Positions 38,033-46,577 of a stretch of 64,000 nucleotides of DNA are shown in pieces (position 1 is the stretch's first letter; the number at the start of each line of letters is the position of its first letter). The translations under genes and the position numbers were made by a program. The stretch is from Chromatium okenii. Lineage in GTDB: Bacteria > Pseudomonadota > Gammaproteobacteria > Chromatiales > Chromatiaceae. The DNA lies in NCBI RefSeq assembly GCF_016583745.1, contig NZ_NRRQ01000010.1, positions 89,462 through 153,461 of the forward strand, in the 5' to 3' direction. Below the pieces are notes generated by a model. The model was given only the letters and a program-made list of their open reading frames with translations, was not told the origin of the DNA and ran no database searches.

Positions 38033-39643
38033 ATGCACCCAGAAGACCTTGCTGAAAAAGCAGCGCAAATCCGCGCTGAAACCGCTGCGATCAAGCGCGA
38101 AGTGCGCGTGTGCATGGCAGCCAGTTGTCAATCCTCCGGTGCGCAGCCCGTGTTGGCGGCACTCGCAGACATCTGCGGCGACGGCGGCGGCACCTGTCAC
38201 GTCAAAGGCGTCGGCTGCATGGGATTGTGTTCTGCCGGGCCGCTGGTGGCAGTTGCCGATAAAGACTGCACCTTGGCGAATGCCGTGCTGTACCGCGATG
38301 TAACTCCCGCCGATGCGCCCGACATCATGCAGAGCGTGTGCGGTGCGCCGGTGGAGCGGCTGCGCTGCCCGACGGAGCAGCCGTTTTTTCAGCGCCAGCA
38401 GCGGATCGTGCTGGAGAATTCCGGGCGCATTGATCCCGATAGTTTTAAGGATTACGTCGCCGTCGGTGGCTATGCCGCGCTGGTGAAGGCGTTGAGCGAG
38501 ATGACGCCGGCCGAAGTGTTGCGCGAAGTGACCACCAGCGGGCTGCGCGGACGGGGCGGCGGTGGTTATCCGACTGGCTTGAAATGGTCAACGGTGGCGA
38601 AGACGGCGGGGGCGCAGAAATATGTGATCTGCAACGCGGATGAGGGCGATCCGGGCGCGTTTATGGATCGCGCCGTGCTGGAATCCGATCCGCATCGGGT
38701 GCTGGAAGGCATGATGATTGCGGGTTATGCGATTGGCGCGAATAAGGGTTATGTCTATGTGCGGGCGGAATATCCGCTGGCGGTGGAGCGGCTGCAAACC
38801 GCGATCCGCAAAGCCAAGGGCGCAGGTTTTCTCGGTGCTCGCGTCGCCGATACGCAGTTTAATTTTGAGGTCGAAATCCGACTGGGAGCTGGCGCGTTCG
38901 TGTGCGGCGAGGAAACCGCGCTGATGGCGTCGATTGAAGGGCTGCGCGGACAACCGCGTCCGCGTCCGCCATATCCCGCCGAAGCTGGGCTGTGGGGCTG
39001 CCCGACCTTGATTAACAACGTGGAAAGTTTCGCCAACATCGCGCCGATCATCCGCAACGGCGGGGCGTGGTTTGCGGGCATCGGCACCGAAAAATCGAAA
39101 GGAACCAAGGTGTTTGCGCTCGCTGGCAAAATTCAGAACACCGGGCTGATTGAGGTACCGATGGGCACCAGCCTGCGCGACATCATCGAACAAATCGGCG
39201 GTGGCATTCCAGACGGGCTGGCGTTCAAAGCCGTGCAAACTGGCGGACCGTCTGGCGGCTGCATTCCTGAGCAACATCTTGATATTGCTGTGGATTACGA
39301 CAGCTTGAAAACGCTGGGCACGATGATGGGTTCTGGCGGGATGATCGTGATGGACGAGACCGCCTGCATGGTCGATGTGGCGCGTTATTTCATGGAATTT
39401 TGCATGACCGAATCGTGCGGCAAGTGCATTCCGTGTCGCGCTGGCACGCAGCAAATGCACGGTTTGCTTGACAAAATTGCCAAAGGCGAAGGCACGCACG
39501 CGGATTTAGCGTTGTTGGAACATCTGTGCGAAGTGGTGCAGGCGACCAGTTTGTGCGGACTGGGGCAAACCGCGCCCAATCCGGTATTAAGTACGCTGCG
39601 TTATTTCCGTGATGAATACGAAAATAAATTGGTGAGTGAATGA
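38033..39643 (+). CDS. hoxF: NAD-reducing hydrogenase diaphorase subunit HoxF
   Basis: This flavoprotein subunit oxidises or reduces NAD(H). The 536 residues show an N-terminal thioredoxin-like [2Fe-2S] domain (cysteines from about residue 27 to 75), an NADH/FMN domain with [13 protein letters not shown] near residue 170 and [14 protein letters not shown] near residue 200, and a C-terminal [4Fe-4S] motif ESCGKCIPC near residues 460-468 with a fourth cysteine about 40 residues later (SLCGLGQ). All cofactor motifs are intact. Its stop overlaps the DUF29 start by four bases. Confidence 0.94.
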   Translation: MHPEDLAEKAAQIRAETAAIKREVRVCMAASCQSSGAQPVLAALADICGDGGGTCHVKGVGCMGLCSAGPLVAVADKDCTLANAVLYRDVTPADAPDIMQSVCGAPVERLRCPTEQPFFQRQQRIVLENSGRIDPDSFKDYVAVGGYAALVKALSEMTPAEVLREVTTSGLRGRGGGGYPTGLKWSTVAKTAGAQKYVICNADEGDPGAFMDRAVLESDPHRVLEGMMIAGYAIGANKGYVYVRAEYPLAVERLQTAIRKAKGAGFLGARVADTQFNFEVEIRLGAGAFVCGEETALMASIEGLRGQPRPRPPYPAEAGLWGCPTLINNVESFANIAPIIRNGGAWFAGIGTEKSKGTKVFALAGKIQNTGLIEVPMGTSLRDIIEQIGGGIPDGLAFKAVQTGGPSGGCIPEQHLDIAVDYDSLKTLGTMMGSGGMIVMDETACMVDVARYFMEFCMTESCGKCIPCRAGTQQMHGLLDKIAKGEGTHADLALLEHLCEVVQATSLCGLGQTAPNPVLSTLRYFRDEYENKLVSE

Positions 39644-40065
39644 ATCACGATCAAGATTTCTATCACTGGACAATAAATAGCGCCCAACAGTTACGAGCAG
39701 GAAATATTGCTGGTTTAGATTTAATCCGCCTTGCCGAGGAAATTGAAGCGACGGGACGGAGTGAAAAACACGCGCTGGCAAGTCATCTTCGGGTATTGAT
39801 GCTGCATTTATTAAAGTGGCACTATCAACCAGCACTGCGCAGTGTCAGTTGGCAGTTATCAATAACCAATGCGCGTGATGAAATTGCCGAATTGCTTGAA
39901 GACAATCCCAGCCTCAATCACACGCTGCCAGAAATGATCAATCGACGCTATCCGGCAGCGCGTCAAGGCGCAATGATTGAAACTGGATTAGCAGCAACAA
40001 CGTTTCCGCTTGTGTGCCCGTTTAGCATTGCGCAATTGCTTGTCAACGAAGACGCGCAAAATTAA
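39640..40065 (+). CDS. DUF29 family protein within the hox operon
   Basis: A 141-residue DUF29 protein, recognised by the opening [16 protein letters not shown], the [16 protein letters not shown] segment and the conserved LLKWHYQP. A second member lies at 54678-55112. Function is unknown; DUF29 genes are numerous in cyanobacteria and sulfur-oxidising gammaproteobacteria. It starts with an ATGA overlap of hoxF and is followed 41 bp later by hoxU, so it looks co-transcribed. Whether it has a role in hydrogenase biology or is an insertion is not decidable here. Confidence 0.85.
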   Translation: MNHDQDFYHWTINSAQQLRAGNIAGLDLIRLAEEIEATGRSEKHALASHLRVLMLHLLKWHYQPALRSVSWQLSITNARDEIAELLEDNPSLNHTLPEMINRRYPAARQGAMIETGLAATTFPLVCPFSIAQLLVNEDAQN

Positions 40066-40106
40066 ACCTCATTTTTGCTTTTGCCGACTATTTTAGAGGC
40101 GATGTT

Positions 40107-40838
40107 ATGGCGCAACCTGCTGTCATTCCGAATGTGCGCGTGGTCACGCTGACAATTGATGACCGTGATTTATCAGCGCGTGAAGATGAAACCATTATTG
40201 AAGTGTGCCGTGAAAATCACATTCCCATTCCCAGCTTATGCCATTTAGATGGTTTATCTGTGTGGGGCGGTTGTCGTTTATGTATGGTGGAATTAGAAGG
40301 GCAAGCGCGATTATTTGCAGCTTGCGCGACGCGAGTTGCAGAAGGAATGCGCATTCATACCATGAGTGAAAAACTCAAACGCTATCGCCGCACCATTATT
40401 GAATTGTTATTCGCTGAACGTCATCATGTGTGCGCAGTGTGCGTCTCCAATGGGCACTGCGAATTGCAATGGCTGGCACAAAAATGCGGCGTCGATCATG
40501 TGCGAGTGCCGTATCGCCAAGCCGCCTATCCCGTTGATAGTTCTCACGAAATGTTCCGCTTAGATCACAATCGTTGCATTTTATGCACCCGCTGCGTGCG
40601 GGTTTGCGATGAGATTGAAGGCGCACACACTTGGGACATCATGGGGCGCGGCACCGACTGCCGAGTAATCAGTGACTTAGCGCAGCCTTGGGGCACCAGC
40701 GATAACTGCACCAGTTGCGGAAAATGTGTGCAGGTGTGCCCAACTGGGGCGCTGGTCAAACAGGGCACCTCAGTCGGAGAAATGGTGAAAGATCAACACT
40801 TTTTACCGATTCTTGCCCGCCGGAGACATGCGCAATGA
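40107..40838 (+). CDS. hoxU: NAD-reducing hydrogenase diaphorase subunit HoxU
   Basis: The ferredoxin-like electron-transfer subunit, homologous to the N-terminal part of NuoG. The 243 residues carry a plant-type [2Fe-2S] domain ([20 protein letters not shown]), a [13 protein letters not shown] [4Fe-4S] segment near residue 110, and two ferredoxin-type motifs, [11 protein letters not shown] and [12 protein letters not shown]. Ribosome-binding site GAGG is well placed. It overlaps hoxY by four bases. Confidence 0.94.
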   Translation: MAQPAVIPNVRVVTLTIDDRDLSAREDETIIEVCRENHIPIPSLCHLDGLSVWGGCRLCMVELEGQARLFAACATRVAEGMRIHTMSEKLKRYRRTIIELLFAERHHVCAVCVSNGHCELQWLAQKCGVDHVRVPYRQAAYPVDSSHEMFRLDHNRCILCTRCVRVCDEIEGAHTWDIMGRGTDCRVISDLAQPWGTSDNCTSCGKCVQVCPTGALVKQGTSVGEMVKDQHFLPILARRRHAQ

Positions 40839-41374
40839 ATACAAAAAAAATCACGGTCGCTACCGCGTGGCTGGATGGTTGTTCTGGCTGCCACATGTCG
40901 TTTTTAGATTTAGATCAGCAATTGTTTGATTTAATCGCGCAGATTGACATTGTTTACAGTCCCTTAGTTGATGCTAAAGAACTGCCGGCAATGGTTGATG
41001 TCGGAATTTTGGAAGGTTCAATCAGTTCTGAAGATGATTTAGATAAGGCGCGGCTATTTCGTCAACACTGCAAGCTATTAATTAGTTTGGGTGATTGCGC
41101 AATCACCGGCAATGTCCCGGCGCTGCGTAATCAATTCAAACTTGCGGATGTGTTGAATCGCGCTTATTACGAAACTGCGACGGTGCAGGCGCAAATTCCA
41201 ACGCGGGGCGTTCCCGCGCTGCGAGTGCCAGTCAAGCCAATTCACGGCGAAGTTGTAGTTGATGTGTTTATTCCGGGTTGTCCGCCGCGAGCTGGCGCAA
41301 TTGGATATGTGCTGACTGAATTACTTGCGGGACGTGTGCCTGATCCAAGTTCAGTAACGCGCTTTGGGGCTTGA
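40835..41374 (+). CDS. hoxY: NAD-reducing hydrogenase small subunit HoxY
   Basis: The [NiFe]-hydrogenase small subunit of the Hox complex, carrying the proximal [4Fe-4S] cluster. The 179 residues contain [39 protein letters not shown] and IPGCPPR, so all four cluster cysteines are present. ATG at 40835 ([15 protein letters not shown]) is preferred to the longer frame from 40715. Normally hoxH, the nickel-bearing large subunit, follows immediately; here a strong terminator does. Confidence 0.94.
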   Translation: MNTKKITVATAWLDGCSGCHMSFLDLDQQLFDLIAQIDIVYSPLVDAKELPAMVDVGILEGSISSEDDLDKARLFRQHCKLLISLGDCAITGNVPALRNQFKLADVLNRAYYETATVQAQIPTRGVPALRVPVKPIHGEVVVDVFIPGCPPRAGAIGYVLTELLAGRVPDPSSVTRFGA

Positions 41375-41404
41375 ATAATCGCATTATCAACTGAAGTGCA
41401 ACAT

Positions 41405-41435
41405 AAAAAATGCCGGATTCAATCCGGCATTTTTT
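41405..41435. terminator. Bidirectional intrinsic terminator after hoxY
   Basis: AAAAAATGCCGGATT (41405-41419), one-base loop, AATCCGGCATTTTTT (41421-41435). This perfect palindrome provides a GC stem and T-runs for both strands, ending hoxEFUY on the plus strand and the glycan island on the minus strand. Confidence 0.92.
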
Positions 41436-41466
41436 AGTTAGTTAATGCTGCAATCAAACAGCAGTA

Positions 41467-43260
41467 TTAGTGCAGATTGCTGGGTTTCCAAAGAGTAACT
41501 TCATAACAGTTTTTGTCCGGCGGATTACCCCATACATACGGCCAGTGGAGACAAACTGTTCCAACAGGTTGGTGATTTAACTCACCTAACTTACGCAACC
41601 AAATTGTTTGCCAATTCTTAATATGGCGGGGGTTGTCATCGGATGTCATCAGCCAAGAGCTTTTTAACACTGTCTTGTCAATGGAATCAATTAAATACTC
41701 AAATGTTTTCTCGCTACCTGGATAGCCCCCGAAAAGCCACGCTACTCCCACAGGTTTTCCAGCTGCGGCATAAACTAAACCTACTGAGTCACCAGTTAAA
41801 TCCAAAAGCGGTGTTCCTTGCGCAAAATTTACCGAAGAAAGCATTTTTGAAAAAGAAACTATATTGTCGCGCATCACCGCATCAACGAAAATGGTTGATG
41901 ATGGGTTTCCAATTGAAATAGGATATTTCTGCTCAATTAAAGGAGCATTGAGTCGATAGGTGTAATCTAAATTAACCCATGGAGCGATCTGGAGCCAAAA
42001 CGTAGGTAAACAAGCAACAAACAATATAACCAAATAAATCTTTCGAGTTATAATTGCTTGAAAATTTAGCTTTTTTAGTAGTATCAAACAAGCGGCGAGT
42101 GGAAAAATAAGTGCCATTCTGCTGTGATCAGCAATTGACATATTAGTGCCCCATGAATATCCAATGGGAAGTAAAAATAACAGTGTGATCAAAGCAAAAA
42201 AAGAAGTATCTGGCTGCTCTTTCTGTGTGATCCAGATTGTTAAAAACAACATAGTTAAAACAATAAAGAAAATAGGGTAAAGCGTCGAGTGGTTATCAAG
42301 CATGTTAATCCAGATTGTCAGGCTAATGAAAAGGGATAACACTATCAATCCAATTAAATTCTGCTTGTAACGCGCAGCCATTAGTAAAGAGAAAATATAG
42401 CAACCAAGAATGATTGAATAAGTCATCCAGTTACTAAAAATAGAACGTTGAATATCCCAGCTAAATACTCTAAAACTTAGAAGAACATCACGACCATCTG
42501 TCAAAGTTACAGCTTCGATACCCTGCATCATCACTGTAAACCAGTCTGGAAAAAAAAGTTGCACTACTGCAAGATTCACTACAAATCCAACTAAAGACAA
42601 CATAAAAACATAACTGAAACGGCGTATATTCCAATTAGTCACAATAAAGTAAAAAAGCACATGGCTTAACACTAAATAAAGGCTTGATGGTATTTTAGTA
42701 AACACGCAAACTGAGATTAGTAATCCATAAAAAATCGGTAGAAGGTAATACTTTTTATTATTTCTATCGTTTTCCAAAATTGCAAGTAAAACACCAGTTG
42801 ATAGTAACATCGACACCAAAACTAACAAATTATAAGACGGAGCATTTAGTGTTGAAAAATAACCGTAGTACAAAAATCCGCCAGTAGTGCCAGTTGAAAC
42901 AAATGCAAGTTTGTCTATGTTTAATAACCGATCAAAAAAACAGTAGCTGTACAATCGCATCGAGAAATAAAGTGCAGCACTAACTAAAATGCACATCCCA
43001 AATATCCGTATCGCTGGAATACTACCATTCAGTAAATAAAATGGCAGTTCAAAATACAAACCAAAAAAAGATACGCCTGCAAAAAACTCTCGTGAATAAA
43101 GATAGTGAAGAAAATAAAAAGACTCATCAGTAATTTCAAACCCACGAAAAGCGCCTAAACAAAAAATTACAGTTGTTGTTACTAAAATTCCAAGCGGTGC
43201 AAATCGCAATATGTCTAACGTTCGCTTTTGTAGCGTTGGTTGTTCTGATTGAAATATCAT
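41467..43260 (-). CDS. Polytopic membrane protein, possible GT-C glycosyltransferase
   Basis: A 597-residue protein with about a dozen hydrophobic segments and a C-terminal soluble part of about 130 residues. The first loop contains ITDESFYF near residue 43, resembling the acidic DE motif of GT-C transferases that use polyprenyl-phosphate sugars. No named family is clear. It is the last gene of an AT-rich minus-strand set with GtrA and GtrB types, so it may be the transferase that moves the flipped sugar to its acceptor. Composition is far more AT-rich than hoxY next door, which suggests transfer. Confidence 0.55.
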   Translation of the reverse strand: MIFQSEQPTLQKRTLDILRFAPLGILVTTTVIFCLGAFRGFEITDESFYFLHYLYSREFFAGVSFFGLYFELPFYLLNGSIPAIRIFGMCILVSAALYFSMRLYSYCFFDRLLNIDKLAFVSTGTTGGFLYYGYFSTLNAPSYNLLVLVSMLLSTGVLLAILENDRNNKKYYLLPIFYGLLISVCVFTKIPSSLYLVLSHVLFYFIVTNWNIRRFSYVFMLSLVGFVVNLAVVQLFFPDWFTVMMQGIEAVTLTDGRDVLLSFRVFSWDIQRSIFSNWMTYSIILGCYIFSLLMAARYKQNLIGLIVLSLFISLTIWINMLDNHSTLYPIFFIVLTMLFLTIWITQKEQPDTSFFALITLLFLLPIGYSWGTNMSIADHSRMALIFPLAACLILLKKLNFQAIITRKIYLVILFVACLPTFWLQIAPWVNLDYTYRLNAPLIEQKYPISIGNPSSTIFVDAVMRDNIVSFSKMLSSVNFAQGTPLLDLTGDSVGLVYAAAGKPVGVAWLFGGYPGSEKTFEYLIDSIDKTVLKSSWLMTSDDNPRHIKNWQTIWLRKLGELNHQPVGTVCLHWPYVWGNPPDKNCYEVTLWKPSNLH

Positions 43261-43312
43261 AAAATTCTCGGTTATGAAGTAGCAACAATTTTTTAATTAA
43301 GCATTTACACCA

Positions 43313-43460
43313 TCAAACAATTTCAGCCAATACGCTCGAAATACTCCGCGCGACTTCAGCTTGTGATTCTTCTAAACCAATCCATAACGGCAACCGCACT
43401 AAACAGTTCGATCTAATCGTCGTCCAGCGAGTGCTTGAAATAGCATTTAACAAATTATCT
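43313..43460 (-). pseudogene. C-terminal remnant of a DegT/DnrJ/EryC1 sugar aminotransferase
   Basis: On the minus strand a frame ending at 43313 reads SNCLVRLPLWIGLEESQAEV and then a short helix before the stop. This matches the C terminus of PLP-dependent sugar aminotransferases (typically LVRLPLWxGxEE). Only about 50 codons remain; the frame runs backwards into the 3' end of the epimerase gene and meets a stop near 43486. The body of the gene is missing, so an aminodeoxysugar pathway was probably lost here by deletion. Confidence 0.65.
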
Positions 43461-44405
43461 TTAGGTATTTTTTGCGTATGCAATGCGTTCAGCAGCTAAA
43501 ACTTGGGAAATACCAACAACTAGATTTGTTTGCGACAAGTGCGAACTAAAAGGTGCAACAACAGAGCGGAATTGAACTCGACGAGTGTAAGCATCACCCA
43601 AAGAGTTGGCGCTGGTAACAACCAGCGGTGACCGTTTAGCAACTTTTTTAAATACAGAAACAATTTCTGCAACAGAAGTTGGTTTTTCTGAAGCAATAAT
43701 TTTAGTGACAACACCAAGTTTTTTATCTAAAAAACGTAAAGTCATAACTATTAATACCGCTGCATCATTGACATTGATGTAATCTCGAATTGTATCAAAT
43801 GGCACATATATGTGAATTGGCTTATGTTGTATTACACAACGTGCCATGTGTGAAATAAGCCCTTGCTTTTTTCCGATGGAAGAATTTTGTCCATACAAAG
43901 TCGATATTCTGGCAATCAATACAGTAAGTTGAGAATTGGAAAGTATAATTGAACGTAACATATCCTCTTGTACCAGCTTTTCACGAGCATAATTGCTATT
44001 TTGTGTAATTGGAGTTTCTTCAGTGATAACATCATCAGATGCTCCCGCATAAAGCGCACCTGCTGAACTAGCAAATACCACAGAACCATATTGAACAGAT
44101 AGTCGTGGGTGCGTTTTAATAGCACGGAGTAACACCGATAACGCATTTGTTTCCTGAACTAATTCATCTGCTTGACTACTCATAGTACCAATACCAGCAC
44201 TCCAATATATTTCCCACTGATCGGAATCACTGAGGTGCATAGCAAATACTTCAACAGATAAACTAATTTGGTTTTTTAGTATGGAAACATTATCCCAGCA
44301 GAAACGCTCTGTCGGAAAGAATAATTTAGTTCCATTAGCTTGCAACACCCGACATAAAGCCGAGCCTAATAAGCCGCCGCTTCCTATAACCCATGCTTTA
44401 ATCAT
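43461..44405 (-). CDS. NAD-dependent epimerase/dehydratase-like SDR protein
   Basis: An extended short-chain dehydrogenase fold, 314 residues. It has the nucleotide-binding motif GSGGLLGSALCRVL near residue 8 (GxxGxxG-type), FASSAGALYAG, the catalytic YXXXK as YAREK near residue 158, and RISTLYG. Probably a nucleotide-sugar epimerase or reductase. It overlaps the GtrB-type gene by four bases. Its 3' end overlaps the aminotransferase remnant, so the C terminus may have been altered by the same deletion. Confidence 0.75.
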   Translation of the reverse strand: MIKAWVIGSGGLLGSALCRVLQANGTKLFFPTERFCWDNVSILKNQISLSVEVFAMHLSDSDQWEIYWSAGIGTMSSQADELVQETNALSVLLRAIKTHPRLSVQYGSVVFASSAGALYAGASDDVITEETPITQNSNYAREKLVQEDMLRSIILSNSQLTVLIARISTLYGQNSSIGKKQGLISHMARCVIQHKPIHIYVPFDTIRDYINVNDAAVLIVMTLRFLDKKLGVVTKIIASEKPTSVAEIVSVFKKVAKRSPLVVTSANSLGDAYTRRVQFRSVVAPFSSHLSQTNLVVGISQVLAAERIAYAKNT

Positions 44406-45373
44406 TTGTGTACTGGTGGTCGAGTCGGTTTTGTTACCACGACGTATAAAGGTTTGCCCATGACAATACCCATTGTTACGGCAAGATATTCTGCGATCAC
44501 GCCAAGTGCAATCAAAATACTTCCAGAAAAAAAAGCTACTGTAATCAGCACTGATGTCCAGCCTTGAACAGGAGCACTACTAAAGTATTTTCCATAAAAC
44601 GCATAGCCGGTAATAAAAATTGATAAAATCACAGCACACAAACCGAAAATAGTGATTAACCTTAATGGTCTTGTTCCGGTTGTAAGAACCAAATTCCAGA
44701 AATGCCCCAATAGTTTAATGTAAGAATATCCAGATGGTCGATCTAACTCACATCTTAACTTTACTGGACAATGACCTACACGACCTGTTATCCAGAAAAG
44801 ACCTACATCAAGATAAACACCATTGCCGCAATAAGCTGCTAAAGTTCTTGCAATTTCTCCTTCAATTAAACGAAAACTATTAAATCTTCCAATCGACTTG
44901 TTTCCAAGTAATTTAGCAGAAATTATTTTAGCCAGTTGGCTAGAAATATTCCGAATTCGTCCATGTGGAGGCGGATTTATTGGTTGCGCATACACAAGCT
45001 GGAGCGAATTTGTCAAAGCGTAGTCAAACATATAACCAATATCTGCTGGATTTTGCTGTCCATCCTCATCAATAGTAGCGACCCAATCCCCTGTCGCACT
45101 TGCCATACCTGCTAATGTTGCTGCATGTTGTCCGTAATTCCGTGATAACCATATAGGACGTATAAACGCATATTGACTACTTAGTTTTTCTATAGTTTTA
45201 TCGGATTGGTCAGGTCCGCAGTCATGGACAAGCAAAATTTCACAAATACGAAATCCATTCCCTTTGGGTGTTATTTGCGTAGCAGTTAATGGCAAAATTT
45301 CTTCAATCAAAGTTGATAACGATTTCTCCCCGCGATAGACGGGAATAACAAGAGAGACGGCATGAGTATTCAT
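44402..45373 (-). CDS. GtrB/DPM1-type family 2 glycosyltransferase
   Basis: Transfers a sugar from a nucleotide donor to undecaprenyl phosphate on the cytoplasmic face. The 323 residues have a GT-A domain (SLVIPVYRGEKSL, LLVHDCGPDQSD, ATIDEDGQQNPAD) and two C-terminal membrane helices (about 225-250 and 262-290), the GtrB/ArnC layout. A GTG start at 45388 is an alternative. Adjacent gtrA-like flippase supports a GtrA-GtrB-Gtr(X) three-component glycosylation system. Confidence 0.85.
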   Translation of the reverse strand: MNTHAVSLVIPVYRGEKSLSTLIEEILPLTATQITPKGNGFRICEILLVHDCGPDQSDKTIEKLSSQYAFIRPIWLSRNYGQHAATLAGMASATGDWVATIDEDGQQNPADIGYMFDYALTNSLQLVYAQPINPPPHGRIRNISSQLAKIISAKLLGNKSIGRFNSFRLIEGEIARTLAAYCGNGVYLDVGLFWITGRVGHCPVKLRCELDRPSGYSYIKLLGHFWNLVLTTGTRPLRLITIFGLCAVILSIFITGYAFYGKYFSSAPVQGWTSVLITVAFFSGSILIALGVIAEYLAVTMGIVMGKPLYVVVTKPTRPPVHK

Positions 45374-45388
45374 TAGTAGCCCAACCAC

Positions 45389-45799
45389 TTAAATATCAGG
45401 GTTTTCTGGAAAAACGTAATAACGACTGCCTAGATAACTAACAATGGCATAAGGAAGAATACCAACTGCTTGGGCAAGATAGCTATTTATAAAGAAAATA
45501 TCAATCATAATTAACGTGGTGATTAGATTGAAAGTGTATGCAATAAAAACAACAACAAAGAAACGTGCTAAAGCAGAAATGTTTGACCCAGAAAACCGAA
45601 ACGACCACTGCTTGTTTAAAATAAACCCAATTATTAAGCCACAAAAGTACCCTAAAGCGTTAGCTTTAACATCACTTAAATTGAAAAAAAACTTACCCAA
45701 ATAAATAAGCATCAATCCAACAAAAGTGTTGGCAACGCCAACAATCACAAATCGTGTTACAGAAAGGTCAAGAAAACTAAGTTTTACGCGCAGCGACAT
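45389..45799 (-). CDS. GtrA-family membrane protein (polyprenyl-phosphate sugar flippase)
   Basis: A 136-residue protein with four hydrophobic segments and the family features FVIVGVANTFVGLMLIY and LGYFCGLIIGFILNKQWSFR. GtrA proteins are thought to flip undecaprenyl-phosphate-linked sugars to the periplasmic side. ATG at 45799 is used; a TTG at 45814 is possible. It overlaps the methyltransferase gene by 23 bp and ends just before the GtrB-type gene, so the pair is co-transcribed. Confidence 0.85.
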   Translation of the reverse strand: MSLRVKLSFLDLSVTRFVIVGVANTFVGLMLIYLGKFFFNLSDVKANALGYFCGLIIGFILNKQWSFRFSGSNISALARFFVVVFIAYTFNLITTLIMIDIFFINSYLAQAVGILPYAIVSYLGSRYYVFPENPDI

Positions 45800-46490
45800 A
45801 GTATTGGGCTCCAAGTGGAAGCCACTTAAGATAAGTTTCTAACCACCTTAAAGAACGCAGCAATTTTGGAAAAAATATCCGGTAATGAGTGAGCACTTCC
45901 TGAAAACCTGCATCAATCATATTAAGCCGTAGTTGAGTAGCAGGAATCAGAACAGCATTTTCATCAAATGGACAACGATTTACGGTTCTAACTGTAAATG
46001 GATTTAGTGGATTGTGCTCGAATATAATAGCTAAACCACCAGTACGTAAAACCCTATTTAACTCACACAAAATTTTTAAATGCTCAACATGGTTAATATG
46101 ATGAAAAACACATGCTGAAAACACTAAATCAAAATACATATCTGGAAACGGTATATTTATTCCATCAAATGATGCAAATTGTGCTTTGTTAAGATATTTT
46201 TCGCTAGCTAACGAAAGACTTTTTTCAGAGACATCTAAACACACCAAGTCACAGTCAGGAAACTGTTCCCTGAAATGAAGAACAGAACCACCTACACCAG
46301 ACCCAAAATCTAGTATCCGTATTTTACTACTTTGGTTTAATTGACGTGATAAGTTTGCAGTGTCAACAACCTTGTATTGCGCAAAAAACTCAGGCTCTTC
46401 ACCTGAAATCCTTATACTTTCAGAATGAATTTTACGATATTCATCTGCAAATTTATCAAATTCGCTTCCCGTAAACTTTAGCTTAACCAT
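45777..46490 (-). CDS. Class I SAM-dependent methyltransferase
   Basis: A 237-residue enzyme with the SAM-binding motif ILDFGSGVGGSVLHF near residue 75, then the acidic LVCLDVSEKSL and the VFHHINH motif of Methyltransf_11-type proteins. The substrate is unknown; within a glycan island it may methylate a sugar or lipid-linked intermediate. It is the second gene in the minus-strand set, 87 bp after the 630-aa membrane protein. Confidence 0.8.
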   Translation of the reverse strand: MVKLKFTGSEFDKFADEYRKIHSESIRISGEEPEFFAQYKVVDTANLSRQLNQSSKIRILDFGSGVGGSVLHFREQFPDCDLVCLDVSEKSLSLASEKYLNKAQFASFDGINIPFPDMYFDLVFSACVFHHINHVEHLKILCELNRVLRTGGLAIIFEHNPLNPFTVRTVNRCPFDENAVLIPATQLRLNMIDAGFQEVLTHYRIFFPKLLRSLRWLETYLKWLPLGAQYYVAARKT

Positions 46491-46577
46491 ATCAAATCTA
46501 CCTTTAATTTTGCACCTAATAAGTTAACAAACATTTAGTAACTTGCCAACCCAACCAGTTACTTTTAATAACTCTAA

